Assembly (NCBI RefSeq): GCF_021026375.1
Contig: NZ_JAJNDB010000004.1
Span: 186,001 to 250,000, forward strand
Direction: 5' to 3'
Source of the DNA: Actinomycetospora endophytica
GTDB lineage: Bacteria > Actinomycetota > Actinomycetes > Mycobacteriales > Pseudonocardiaceae
Length of the DNA: 64,000 nt
Part shown: positions 8,263 to 16,999 of the stretch, one piece after another
Numbering within the stretch: the first letter of the stretch is position 1
Layout of the letters: each line of letters begins with the position of its first letter
Notes under the pieces: model-generated
Seen by the model: only the letters and a program-made list of their open reading frames with translations
What the model was told of the DNA's origin: nothing
Database searches by the model: none
Made by a program: the position numbers and the translations under genes

Positions 8263-8810
8263 ACCGGCTCCAGGTCGACGACGTAGCGGGCGGCCGGGTC
8301 GGCGTCGTCGCGCGAGGGGAGCGTGGCCAGCGGGACCCCGGCGCGACCGGGGGCGTAGCGCCGCCAGCTCCGCACCCGCCACGTCCGGGACAGCTGCGCG
8401 GCGCGATCCCCGCCCGTCACATCGAGGGTGCCCGCGACCTCGATGCGGGTGCCGGGGCGGGCGTCGACGCCCTCGGTGAGGGCCCACCGCCGTCCCAGGA
8501 CCTCCATCGCCCCGGGGGAACAGGCGGGGCCGACCCGGACGAAGGTGCCCCGGGCGTCGAGCCGGCCCCGTTCGTCGGTGCGCCACCGGTCGGCGCCGAC
8601 GAACGCCGGCACGACCTCGCGGTCGAGGATCGCCAGGGCCAGCTCGGCGACGTCCCCGCGGCGCAACCGGCGCAGCGTGGTCATCGCGCCCGGCTCGACG
8701 CGGGCCGTCACGCCGAGGCCGTCCCATCCGGGCAGCGGGAGGGGGTACCGGCTCGGGCCGAGAGCCGGCTCCGCGGGCTCGCGGGCCGTCGCGGTGCGGG
8801 TGGTCGTCAT
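8259..8810 (-). CDS. Hypothetical protein, first member of the paralogous trio
   Basis: 183 residues, soluble. RRGDVAELALAILDREVVPAF (about 52-72) and a strand-rich region to RYVVDLEPV at the end define the shared architecture with the genes at 7027 and 7573. ATG 8810 is preceded by GGAGG 6 nt upstream, and the stop overlaps the next start. It lies 64 bp after the gene at 8875. Three similar adjacent genes suggest tandem duplication and divergence, possibly subunits of one complex. Function unknown. Confidence 0.6.
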   Translation of the reverse strand: MTTTRTATAREPAEPALGPSRYPLPLPGWDGLGVTARVEPGAMTTLRRLRRGDVAELALAILDREVVPAFVGADRWRTDERGRLDARGTFVRVGPACSPGAMEVLGRRWALTEGVDARPGTRIEVAGTLDVTGGDRAAQLSRTWRVRSWRRYAPGRAGVPLATLPSRDDADPAARYVVDLEPV

Positions 8811-8874
8811 GAACGCCTCCGGGGAAGGGTGCCTGCACTCCCTTGGAGGCCCCCGGGGCCCGATCGGTTCCCTC

Positions 8875-9621
8875 TCAGGCGCGCCGGATCGTCGCGCCCC
8901 GCAGCCGCAGGCCGCCCGGCCCCTGACTGGCGGGCCCGGTCACGACGACCTCCTGGCCGAGCAGTCGCGCGACGGCGGCCGGATCGGGGTCGGAGCCGAA
9001 CAGCGCCGGGTCGGAACCGGCGACGACCCCCTCGACCAGGACGTCGTGCCCCGCGTCGTCGAGCACCCGCACGATCCCGCGCCGCAGGTCCACCCGGTCC
9101 AGCGTGCCCCGCACCGTCCGGGCGTCCCCGTACGTGCGGGGCGGGTCGGCGCGCGGCCACCGGGTGCGCGAGAGGTCGCCGGGCCGGAAGCTCGCGTCGC
9201 GGAAGCGGCTGCCGCCGAGGGTGGCGGTGCGGGAGGTCCGGGCCAGGGCGTCGAGCAGGTCGACGCACGCGTCCCCGAGCAGCGACGTGGTCCAGGCGGG
9301 CGGCGCCTCGTTCCAGAGGCCGCGGACCAGTTCGAACACCGCATCGGTGATCTCGTGCTCGAGCCCTTCCCCGAGCATGTCGTCCTCGCCGACCGCGAAG
9401 CGCAGCACCGTCGCGCCCGCGTCGAGACCGACCAGGCGCAGCCGCGCGGCACGCTCCACGACCCCGGCGCTGCGCCCCGGCCGGGCCTGCTCGACGAGGT
9501 GGCGGGCGACGCGCGTCGCCAGCAGCTGCAGGGCCGCGACGAGCGCGACGAGGCCGTCGGCGTCGATCTCCCCGTCGCGGTCGGGCCCGCCGTGGAGGCA
9601 GACGACGAGATCATCGGCCAC
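8875..9621 (-). CDS. Hypothetical protein with possible C-terminal OB-like domain
   Basis: 248 residues, no known domain recognised. The N-terminal half (1-130) is helical and Leu/Ala-rich. The C-terminal 85 residues (TVRGTLDRVDLRRGIVRVLD, then VLVEGVVAGSD and VVVTGPASQGPGG) alternate short strands like an OB-fold or SH3-like barrel. GTG start at 9621 lies inside the 3' end of the ASCH gene (11-bp overlap), so the two are coupled. Context gives no pathway. Function unknown. Confidence 0.6.
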   Translation of the reverse strand: MADDLVVCLHGGPDRDGEIDADGLVALVAALQLLATRVARHLVEQARPGRSAGVVERAARLRLVGLDAGATVLRFAVGEDDMLGEGLEHEITDAVFELVRGLWNEAPPAWTTSLLGDACVDLLDALARTSRTATLGGSRFRDASFRPGDLSRTRWPRADPPRTYGDARTVRGTLDRVDLRRGIVRVLDDAGHDVLVEGVVAGSDPALFGSDPDPAAVARLLGQEVVVTGPASQGPGGLRLRGATIRRA

Positions 9622-10210
9622 GGCGGCGGTCCCGGCTTGCCAGCACGGCCTGCCCGCGCGGGGACAGCTCGTAGCCGACCGGCAGGGAGTGGGTCAGTCC
9701 GAGCGCCTTGAGCTTGCGGACGTCGGCCTTGAACGGCGCCGTCTCGCGCCCGAACGCCGCGGCGAGGTCCGGGGCGCGACGACCCGGCTCGGCGGCGATC
9801 GCGCGCAGCGTCGCCCAGGCCCACGGACCGTGTCCGCTGCGCCGGTCCATGGCGTCCAGCTTCACGGCCACGTCGCCCGCCTCCGACGACGACGGCGGGG
9901 TCGCGGCCAGGGTGCTGCGGGGATCGGGCTCGTCGAGGCGGTGGAACCGCACCCGGAAGAGCGGCGTGCCGTCCTGCGCGTGCCGGCCGGCCTCGGTGAG
10001 CAGCGCGTCGACGGTGTCGAACCCGGCGCGGCGGGCCTCGTCTGGGGTGATCCGCTCGGGCGCGACCTCGTCCACCTCGTCGACCTCGAGACGACCCACG
10101 AGCGTGCGGTACGGCCGGCCGGGGCGCACCTGGGGCCGCTTCCAGCGCCGGAACGTCAGGTCGACCTCGCCGCGGGCGATCGGCTCGGCGAAGCGCTGGG
10201 CGAACAGCAC
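9611..10210 (-). CDS. ASCH-domain protein with C-terminal winged-helix-like region
   Basis: 199 residues. Residues 1-95 carry an ASCH/PUA-like pattern: VLFAQRFAEPIARGEVDLTF near the N-terminus, then RRWKRPQV, a GRLEVDEVDEV strand and ITPDEARRAGF. ASCH domains bind RNA or nucleotides. The C-terminal half has a helical segment and LRKLKALGLTHSLPVGYELSPRG, which looks like a winged-helix module. Start GTG 10210 lies 6 nt after GATGAT; GTG 10228 is possible. It is divergent from the UDG-fold gene, with the two starts 32 bp apart. The RNA-binding role is inferred from the fold only. Confidence 0.65.
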   Translation of the reverse strand: MLFAQRFAEPIARGEVDLTFRRWKRPQVRPGRPYRTLVGRLEVDEVDEVAPERITPDEARRAGFDTVDALLTEAGRHAQDGTPLFRVRFHRLDEPDPRSTLAATPPSSSEAGDVAVKLDAMDRRSGHGPWAWATLRAIAAEPGRRAPDLAAAFGRETAPFKADVRKLKALGLTHSLPVGYELSPRGQAVLASRDRRRGR

Positions 10211-10229
10211 ACGACCATCATCGCGCACC

Positions 10230-10235
10230 TACGCT
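10230..10235 (+). promoter_or_regulatory. -10 hexamer TACGCT, leaderless promoter
   Basis: TACGCT ends 7 nt before GTG 10243. No Shine-Dalgarno is seen between them. Confidence 0.5.
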
Positions 10236-10242
10236 GGATCCC

Positions 10243-11004
10243 GTGGCACGGACGGGAGACGTCGGCGCCCGGACACCGGACGTCGTCTGGAACCGGCTGG
10301 CCCGGCAGCGAGGTGAGCTGTTCAGCCGTGAGCTCGCGCCCGAGCGGCACGCCTACTGGTGGGCCCGGCGTCACGACGGGGCCCTGGGTCGGCTCAACCG
10401 CTGGGTCGACCGCCTCCGCGACACGACCCTCGAGAACGTCCCGTACGTCGACCCGACGGCGGCCGGCGAGGGCGCCCGGGTCCTGCTGCTGCTCCACGAG
10501 CCCGCGGGCGACGCCGAGGACGGCTGCGGGTTCGTCAGCCGCTACGCCAACGACGCGACCTCGGCGAACCTCTACCGCGCCGCCGACCGGGCCGGGCTGG
10601 AGCACGAGGTCACCCTGCACTGGCACCTCGTCCCCTGGTGGATCAGCAACCCCGGCCACGAGCCCCGCCGACTCGCGGGGGAGGCGGTGCGCGCGTCGCC
10701 CCGGCTCGGGGAGTTCCTCGACCTGCTCGGCCCGTCGCCCCGCGAGGTGGTGCTGCTCGGCGCGCCGGCGGCGAAGGCCTGGGAGGTCCTGACCCGGCGC
10801 GGCCGCGTCCCGTGGCAGCTGAGCACGGCGACCGTGTCCCGCGCGCCGCACCCGAACCCGCTGGTCAACGACCGGACCGACCCCGTCTCCGGACGCCGCA
10901 ACGGTGATCGGCTGGCGGAGGTCCTCCGGGACGCCGCCCGGCGCGCCCGCGGCGAGCTGGTGCGCCCGGCGCGGGTCCCGGGTGTCGGGCGACGGCCGTT
11001 CTGA
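10243..11004 (+). CDS. Uracil-DNA glycosylase-fold protein
   Basis: 253 residues. VLLLLHEPAGDAEDGCGFVS (about 79-98) occupies the place of the glycosylase motif GxxPG, VVLLGAPAAKAWE (about 168-180) is the core strand, and APHPNPL (about 204-210) matches the second motif (H-P-S/N-P/x-L) of family 4/5-like uracil-DNA glycosylases. The [4Fe-4S] cysteine set of families 4 and 5 is not evident. The fold assignment is firm; base-excision activity is an inference, and the long N-terminal helical region (1-75) is unusual. Leaderless GTG start behind TACGCT. It ends 1 bp before the convergent DAO gene. Confidence 0.7.
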   Translation: MARTGDVGARTPDVVWNRLARQRGELFSRELAPERHAYWWARRHDGALGRLNRWVDRLRDTTLENVPYVDPTAAGEGARVLLLLHEPAGDAEDGCGFVSRYANDATSANLYRAADRAGLEHEVTLHWHLVPWWISNPGHEPRRLAGEAVRASPRLGEFLDLLGPSPREVVLLGAPAAKAWEVLTRRGRVPWQLSTATVSRAPHPNPLVNDRTDPVSGRRNGDRLAEVLRDAARRARGELVRPARVPGVGRRPF

Positions 11005-11005
11005 G

Positions 11006-12013
11006 CTACCGGGCCCGCGAACGGTCCGCGGCGGGGTCACGCTCGGCGACCAGCCGGACCACCTCGTGGGCGGTGCCCCAGCACAGCGAGAGCCCACTGC
11101 CGCCGTGCCCGTAGTTGTGCACGACGAGGCCGTCGCCGCGGTGTTCGGCCTCGACCCGGGTCGTCGGGCGCGACGGCAGGATTCCGGTGTCGATGCGCAG
11201 CACCCGGGCGTCGCGCAGCCGGGGTTCCGCCTCGCGGCAGCGGTGGAGGATCTCGCGGGCCTCCTCCCGGTCCGGGGTGGCGTCGGTGCGCCCCGGCACG
11301 CGGACACCACCGAGGTGGACCCGGTCGTCGTGCGGGATGATCGACGTCCAGCGGCGGGAGTCGGAGATCTCCACGAGGAGCTGCGTGATCCCCGGGTTGT
11401 CGGTGACCACGTACTGGGAGAACAGCGGCCGGACCGTCGGGTCGTCGGCGAGCTCGCGCGAGCCCAGCCCGGCGGCGACCACCACGACGTCGGCCTGCCC
11501 GAGCGGCTCGTCGACCGACTCGACGTGCCGCGTCTCGACCTTCCCGCCCAGCTCGGTCAGCCGGTCGACCAGCCACCCGACGTGGCGGGGGAGATCGACG
11601 ATCGGCGACCGGTGACGCAGCCCCCGGTCGAACCCCGCCGGGAGCTCGGCCGGTGGTTCGGGGCTCAGGGCGGGCAGCAGGCGCAGCTGGGCCGGGAGGG
11701 CGTCGCGGTCGGGGACCTCCCCGACGGTGACCGAGTCGACCATCCGTACCCCGGTCCCGGGCAACGCCGCGAGCCGGAGGTACTCCTCGAGCGAGCGGGC
11801 GGCCCGGGCGAGCGATCCGGCGAGCGGAGCCTGGTACGTGGGCTTCCAGACCCCGCCGGCGTGCGCCGAGGTCGTCGCCGTCGGGTCGTCCGCGGACCAG
11901 ACCCGCACCCGGTGACCCGCCTCGGCGAGGGTGAGGGCGCTGGTCAGCCCGGCGATGCCCGCGCCGAGGACCACGACATCCGCCGGCGAGGCGGTCGGAT
12001 CCTGTTCGGGCAC
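11006..12013 (-). CDS. FAD-dependent D-amino-acid oxidase
   Basis: 335 residues. The ADP-binding motif VVVLGAGIAGLTSALTLAEAG (about 13-33, GxGxxG), the AHAGGVWKP region and the C-terminal HNYGHGGSGLSLCWG (about 300-314) are diagnostic for D-amino-acid oxidases of the DAO family. These oxidise D-amino acids to 2-oxo acids, ammonia and H2O2. Full length, no signal peptide. GTG 12013 sits 6 nt after TACCGT, consistent with a leaderless message. It is separated from csbD by a hairpin. It might feed on peptidoglycan D-Ala, which is speculative. Confidence 0.9.
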   Translation of the reverse strand: MPEQDPTASPADVVVLGAGIAGLTSALTLAEAGHRVRVWSADDPTATTSAHAGGVWKPTYQAPLAGSLARAARSLEEYLRLAALPGTGVRMVDSVTVGEVPDRDALPAQLRLLPALSPEPPAELPAGFDRGLRHRSPIVDLPRHVGWLVDRLTELGGKVETRHVESVDEPLGQADVVVVAAGLGSRELADDPTVRPLFSQYVVTDNPGITQLLVEISDSRRWTSIIPHDDRVHLGGVRVPGRTDATPDREEAREILHRCREAEPRLRDARVLRIDTGILPSRPTTRVEAEHRGDGLVVHNYGHGGSGLSLCWGTAHEVVRLVAERDPAADRSRAR

Positions 12014-12146
12014 GTGCGGACGGTAACCGCCGTGGTCATCAGGCGCGGACTGGTCGGAAACGCATCACCCGAACAGACCTGCGCGAGCCGGTGGCGGCGT
12101 CTGGGCGTGACATCCGCACGGTCCGGGTGCGCCGTGACCGTACGAC

Positions 12147-12183
12147 GACGGCGCCCGGGCCCGAGTGGGCCGCGGGCGCCGTC
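12147..12183 (-). terminator. GC-rich hairpin downstream of csbD
   Basis: Arms GACGGCGCCCG (12147-12157) and CGGGCGCCGTC (12173-12183) are perfectly complementary, with GGCC/GGCC extending the stem after a bulge. It lies 16 bp after the csbD stop. Confidence 0.7.
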
Positions 12184-12198
12184 GCGGGCAGCGAGGGA

Positions 12199-12372
12199 TC
12201 AGGACTTGAAGGCGTCCTTGATCTTCTCGCCCGCCTGCTTGACGGAGCCCTTGGTCTGGTCGGCCTTGCCCTCGGCCTCGAGGGACTCGTTGCCGACCGC
12301 GCTGCCGGCGGCCTCCTTGGCCTTGCCCTTGAGCTCCTCGCTCTTGTTCTCGACCTTGTCCGCGTCGCTCAC
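12199..12372 (-). CDS. CsbD-family stress protein
   Basis: 57 residues, strongly hydrophilic and Lys/Glu/Ala-rich: DKVENKSEELKGKAKEAAGS, then EAEGKADQTKGSVKQAGEKI. This is the classic CsbD pattern of amphipathic helical repeats. The family is induced by general stress in bacteria; its molecular role is unknown. GTG start at 12372 with GAGAGGGG 6 nt upstream. Monocistronic, with a hairpin just downstream. Confidence 0.88.
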   Translation of the reverse strand: MSDADKVENKSEELKGKAKEAAGSAVGNESLEAEGKADQTKGSVKQAGEKIKDAFKS

Positions 12373-12771
12373 GGCGTTCCCCTCTCGGACGGTGTCCGCG
12401 GGTCCGGTACGACCCGCTCGTCCCGTGGGTTGCCGATCACCGGCCCGGGCCAACCGTGGGATCTCGTGCCGCGGCTCACGATCCGCCCGGGCGTCGCCGG
12501 GTGCGCTCCCACACGCCTCCAGGGCGCCCGCGGAAGGCACCCGCTCCCCGGAGAACCACGCCGGCTCGGTGCCCTCGTCCTGCCAGGTCCCCACGATCCG
12601 GCCGCCGTGGACGACCACGCGGCGACCTCGTGCGGCGTGCCCGCCGGCGGACCGGCCAGGAAATGACGTCGGTACGCCGCGCCAGGACACGGCGCCACGT
12701 GGTCGACGACGGAGGCACGAGGTCAGCTCACCACGACGCCGGGCCGGGCCTCCACCGGCGACGCGCGGGCG
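12373..12771. other. Gene-poor stretch, possible remnant of a winged-helix gene
   Basis: No convincing intact gene. On the minus strand, in one frame, RRVVVHGGRIVGTWQ (about 12570-12620) resembles the C-terminal strand of crosslink-repair-type winged-helix (DUF1006) proteins, but the rest of the domain cannot be followed and other frames carry unrelated pieces. The csbD promoter must lie at the low end. It may be a decayed gene; the evidence is weak. Confidence 0.3.
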
Positions 12772-13038
12772 TCAGCGCTGGTCGAACCCGGTGTGGCCCT
12801 CCGCAGGGCGCTCCTGGACGTCGACGTGGGTGACCTCCGCGCGGCTCGGCCCGCGGCCCGCCCACTCCAGCATCCGGTCCACCGCCCCGTCGTCCCCCTC
12901 GAGGACGAGCTCCACGGTGCCGTCCGGCAGGTTGCGGACCCAGCCCGCCACCCCGAGGCGCGCCGCCTCCTGCTCCGCGCTCGCGCGGTAGAACACTCCC
13001 TGGACCCGGCCGTGGACGACGGCATGCCTCGCGCTCAT
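12772..13038 (-). CDS. acyP: Acylphosphatase
   Basis: 88 residues, the normal length. VHGRVQGVFYRASAEQEA (about 8-25) holds the phosphate-cradle loop and the catalytic Arg (FYR). GWVRNLPDGTVELVLEG (about 31-47) holds the catalytic Asn and the second family signature. It hydrolyses acylphosphates such as carbamoyl- or acetyl-phosphate in the cytosol. ATG 13038 is preceded by a GC-rich region. It is divergent from the LexA-controlled AlkB-like gene, with 87 bp between starts. Confidence 0.93.
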   Translation of the reverse strand: MSARHAVVHGRVQGVFYRASAEQEAARLGVAGWVRNLPDGTVELVLEGDDGAVDRMLEWAGRGPSRAEVTHVDVQERPAEGHTGFDQR

Positions 13039-13100
13039 GCCCGGACCGGTACCCGCCGGAGCTCGCGTACCCACCCGGTGGTCCGGGACTTGCCGATCGT

Positions 13101-13116
13101 TCGAACGTGTGTTCGA
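13101..13116 (+). promoter_or_regulatory. Perfect LexA (SOS) box before the AlkB-like gene
   Basis: TCGAAC-gtgt-GTTCGA, the consensus actinobacterial SOS box, ends 9 bp before ATG 13126. A repressor bound here would cover the promoter, so DNA-damage induction of the AlkB-like gene is expected. Confidence 0.85.
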
Positions 13117-13125
13117 CTCTACTGC

Positions 13126-13806
13126 ATGACAGCCGTGTTCACCCCCTCCTTGTTCGACGTCGACCCCGAGGAGTCCGACGTCGGGTCCGGCGGGGCAGCG
13201 GAGGTCTCCTGGACGGGGGCGCACCGGACGCAGCTCGACGAGCGCTCGTGGGCCGACGTCGTGCCCGGCTGGCTGCCGCGCTCGGACGGGTGGTTCTCGG
13301 AGCTGGTCGGCACCGTGGCGTGGAACCAGCGCCGCCGTCGGATGTTCACCCAGGTGATCGTCGAGCCGCGGCTCACCTGCGGGTGGGGGCTGGCCGAGGC
13401 GCCGTCACCGAGCGAGCACCTCGCGGCGGAGCTGGTGGCTCGCTACCGGGTGCCGTTCGATCGCGTGTCGGCGAACTTCTACCGCGACGGGGCGGACTCG
13501 GTCGCCTGGCACGGGGACCGGGTGCGGTTCGTCCATCCCGCGCCGGTGGTCGCGATCGTCTCGCTCGGGGCACCGCGGCGCTTCGGGCTGCGGCCGCTCG
13601 CGGGCGGCGGGACACGCTGGCTGACGCTGTGCGGTGGAGACCTGCTCGTGATGGGCGGGCGCTGCCAGCACGAGTGGCAGCACACGGTGCCCAAGGAGCC
13701 GGGTGCGGGCCCGCGGATCAGCGTGACGTTCCGTCACGGCGACCCCGGCCCGGTCGCGGCCCGGTCGGAGCGGGCACGGGACGTTCCCGAGTGGGCGCTG
13801 CGCTGA
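13126..13806 (+). CDS. AlkB-like 2OG-Fe(II) dioxygenase, SOS-controlled
   Basis: 226 residues. WHGDRVRF (about residue 127) gives the HxD iron ligands, the distal His lies in CQHEWQHTVPK (about 184-194), and RISVTFRH (about 200-207) is the RxxxxxR signature binding 2-oxoglutarate and substrate. ANFYRDGADSVAWH is the typical AlkB lead-in. The family removes alkyl groups from damaged bases oxidatively. ATG 13126 is only 9 bp after the LexA box and has no clear Shine-Dalgarno, so the mRNA is probably leaderless. Control by LexA rather than by an Ada system is notable. DNA rather than RNA substrate is inferred from that control. Confidence 0.9.
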   Translation: MTAVFTPSLFDVDPEESDVGSGGAAEVSWTGAHRTQLDERSWADVVPGWLPRSDGWFSELVGTVAWNQRRRRMFTQVIVEPRLTCGWGLAEAPSPSEHLAAELVARYRVPFDRVSANFYRDGADSVAWHGDRVRFVHPAPVVAIVSLGAPRRFGLRPLAGGGTRWLTLCGGDLLVMGGRCQHEWQHTVPKEPGAGPRISVTFRHGDPGPVAARSERARDVPEWALR

Positions 13807-13827
13807 GCCCGCCCGGGTGGAGCCGCC

Positions 13828-14301
13828 TCAGATCGGGATCTCGGACTCGTCGCCCTCGGCGCGGGGACCGTGGATGCGGCGCTGCGAGGCGTCGATGCGC
13901 AGGTCGTTGATGCTGGCCTCGCGGCGGCGCATGAGCCCGTTCTCCGCGAACTCCCAGTTCTCGTTGCCGTAGCAGCGCCACCACTGGCCGTCGGCGTCGT
14001 GGCACTCGTACTGGAAGCGCACCGCGATCCGGTTGCCGGCGTACGTCCACAGGGCCTTGCGCAGCGCGTAGTCCAGCTCGCGCTCCCACTTCGCGGTGAG
14101 GAAGGCGACGACCTCCTCGCGGCCGCTGACCCACTGGTCCCGGTTCCGCCAGACGGTGTCGGCGGTGTAGGCGAGCGAGACCTTCTGCGGGTCGCGCGTG
14201 TTCCAGGCGTTCTCGGCCGCGCGGACCTTCTTCGCGGCCGACTCGGCGTCGAAGGGCGGGAACGGGGGCCGAGGCTCCTCGGCGGGCTGCGGGGTGCTCA
14301 T
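13828..14301 (-). CDS. NTF2/SnoaL-like protein of the DUF1348 type
   Basis: 157 residues. [20 protein letters not shown] (about 30-49), [20 protein letters not shown] and [20 protein letters not shown] form the nearly invariant DUF1348 signature within the NTF2-like cone fold. Members are common small cytosolic proteins without assigned reaction. ATG start at 14301; the upstream GTC ATG context gives no strong ribosome binding site. Divergent from ruvC, 81 bp apart. Confidence 0.85.
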   Translation of the reverse strand: MSTPQPAEEPRPPFPPFDAESAAKKVRAAENAWNTRDPQKVSLAYTADTVWRNRDQWVSGREEVVAFLTAKWERELDYALRKALWTYAGNRIAVRFQYECHDADGQWWRCYGNENWEFAENGLMRRREASINDLRIDASQRRIHGPRAEGDESEIPI

Positions 14302-14369
14302 GACGATCAGCTCACCACGTCCGCCGAGGTGGTGGCGCGTCGCCGTCCGGGAGCGGTCGGGCCGGTCGG

Positions 14370-14375
14370 TAGCGT
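14370..14375 (+). promoter_or_regulatory. -10 hexamer TAGCGT, leaderless ruvC promoter
   Basis: TAGCGT ends 7 nt before the ruvC ATG at 14383. No LexA box is seen here, unlike at ruvA. Confidence 0.55.
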
Positions 14376-14382
14376 GCCCGCC

Positions 14383-15084
14383 ATGCGCGTGCTGGGAGTG
14401 GACCCGGGGCTGACGCGGTGCGGTCTCGGGGTCGTCGAGGGCACGGGCGGGCGCTCGGTCCGCGCCGTCGCCGTCGACGTGGTGCGCACCCCGCCCGACG
14501 ACGAGGTCGCCGCGCGCCTCGCCGCCGTCGCCGACGCCGTCGAGCAGTGGATCGCCGAGCACCGACCCGACGTCGTCGCCGTCGAGCGGGTCTTCAGTCA
14601 GCACAACGTCCGTTCGGTGATCGGCACGGCGCAGGCGGGCGGGGTCGTCGCCCTGATCGCCGGCCGCGCCGGGCTCCCGGTCGCGTTCCACACGCCGTCC
14701 GAGGTCAAGGCCGCGGTCACCGGCTCCGGGCGCGCCGACAAGGCGCAGGTGACCGCGATGGTGCGCCGGGTCCTCGCGCTGGAGTCCGCCCCCCGCCCGG
14801 CCGACGCGGCCGACGCCCTCGCGCTCGCGGTGTGCCACTGCTGGCGGGCCCCGATGGCGGCCCGCATGGCCGAGGCCGAGGCGCGCGCCGCGGAGGTCGC
14901 CCGCACCCACGCCTCCCGCCTCGCGGCCGCGCGCAAGGCCTCCAAGGCGGCGGCGACGAAGGCCGCCGCCCAGGCCGCGGCACAGGCGGCGGCCCGGCAG
15001 GCGGAAGGGCCCGGCACCGAGGGGAGAGCGGCCGGGAAGGCAGCCGGGAAGGTCGTCCGGCCGTCCCGCGCCCCCCGTCGCTGA
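14383..15084 (+). CDS. ruvC: Holliday junction resolvase RuvC
   Basis: 233 residues; the RuvC core ends near residue 160. [16 protein letters not shown] supplies the first catalytic Asp, [20 protein letters not shown] the Glu, and [15 protein letters not shown] the closing acidic pair. The dimeric enzyme cuts Holliday junctions with RuvAB. The last ~70 residues are a basic Ala/Lys/Arg-rich tail ([20 protein letters not shown]), longer than in most RuvC and possibly DNA-binding. Leaderless start behind TAGCGT. It heads ruvC-ruvA-ruvB but has its own promoter. Confidence 0.97.
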   Translation: MRVLGVDPGLTRCGLGVVEGTGGRSVRAVAVDVVRTPPDDEVAARLAAVADAVEQWIAEHRPDVVAVERVFSQHNVRSVIGTAQAGGVVALIAGRAGLPVAFHTPSEVKAAVTGSGRADKAQVTAMVRRVLALESAPRPADAADALALAVCHCWRAPMAARMAEAEARAAEVARTHASRLAAARKASKAAATKAAAQAAAQAAARQAEGPGTEGRAAGKAAGKVVRPSRAPRR

Positions 15085-15149
15085 CGCGCGATCGGGGCTC
15101 CGGGGGTCCCGGTCGGCGTGGCACCGGGGAGACCGTCGGACCCTCGCGG

Positions 15150-15177
15150 TAGCGTCGCGGATCGAACAGGTGTTCGC
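15150..15177 (+). promoter_or_regulatory. ruvAB promoter with LexA box
   Basis: TAGCGT (15150-15155) is a -10 hexamer, directly followed by TCGAAC-aggt-GTTCGc (15162-15177), an SOS box with one mismatch in the last base. The expected transcription start falls at the box, so LexA would block ruvAB separately from ruvC. Confidence 0.8.
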
Positions 15178-15207
15178 CGGGAACGCCGTCGGTAGGGGAG
15201 GTGCGTC

Positions 15208-15825
15208 GTGATCTCGTCCGTGCGCGGTGAGGTCCTCTCGGTCGGTCTGGACCACGCGGTGATCGAGGTCGGCGGCGTGGGGATGGCGGTCCAGGCCACG
15301 CCCACCACGCTCGCGGGGCTGCGCCGCGGTCAGAGTGCACGGCTCGAGACGGCGCTGGTGGTGCGGGAGGACTCGCTGACCCTGTTCGGCTTCGCGGACG
15401 CCGCCGAGCGGGAGCTGTTCGGCCTGCTCCAGACCGTGAACGGCGTGGGGCCGCGGGTCGCGCTGTCGACGCTCGCGGTGCTCGACCCGACGGCGCTGAG
15501 CCGCGCACTGGCCGACGGGAACCTGACCACCCTGATGAGCGTGCCGGGCATCGGGCGCAAGGGCGCCGAGCGGCTCGTCGTCGAACTGCGGGACAAGGTG
15601 GCGCCGCCGGAGACGTCCGGCACGCAGGTCGAGGACGCGGCCGTTCCGTCGGTCGTCGCGAGCGGCACGATGCGGGACCAGGTCGTCGAGGCGCTCGTGG
15701 GCCTCGGCTTCGCGGCCAAGCCGGCGGAGAAGGCGGTGGACGAGACGGTGGGCGACCTCGGCGAGGGCGCGGGCTCCTCGGCCGTCCTGCGGGCCGCGCT
15801 GCACCGGCTGGGTCCCGCCCGATGA
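15208..15825 (+). CDS. ruvA: Holliday junction branch migration protein RuvA
   Basis: 205 residues in the three RuvA domains: an N-terminal OB-fold (1-63, [20 protein letters not shown]), a central tandem helix-hairpin-helix domain (about 64-140, with [15 protein letters not shown] and [15 protein letters not shown], both GxG hairpins intact) and a C-terminal RuvB-binding helical domain (about 155-205). The tetramer clamps Holliday junctions and loads RuvB. GTG start with GGGGAGG 8 nt upstream. A LexA box lies 31 bp before the start. RuvB follows after 16 bp. Confidence 0.97.
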   Translation: MISSVRGEVLSVGLDHAVIEVGGVGMAVQATPTTLAGLRRGQSARLETALVVREDSLTLFGFADAAERELFGLLQTVNGVGPRVALSTLAVLDPTALSRALADGNLTTLMSVPGIGRKGAERLVVELRDKVAPPETSGTQVEDAAVPSVVASGTMRDQVVEALVGLGFAAKPAEKAVDETVGDLGEGAGSSAVLRAALHRLGPAR

Positions 15826-15841
15826 CGGCCGGGGGAGTTCC

Positions 15842-16918
<1,077 letters not shown>

Positions 16919-16960
16919 GCTGGCAGACTCGAGGTGAGTACGTACGACGGATCGCGGGTA

Positions 16961-16981
16961 GTGCGGTCGGTCGGACCGCAC
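16961..16981 (+). other. Perfect hairpin in the ruvB-yajC gap
   Basis: GTGCGGTC (16961-16968) and GACCGCAC (16974-16981) pair around a 5-nt loop, 42 bp after the ruvB stop and 19 bp before yajC. It may terminate part of the ruvAB transcript or process the message. Confidence 0.5.
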
Positions 16982-16999
16982 GGATCCGAACGGAGCGAG

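Noticed and set aside
7573-8838. Long 421-codon version of the second trio gene
   Set aside because: The upstream part is the shadow of the gene at 8259-8810; the GTG at 8262 overlapping its stop is the natural start.
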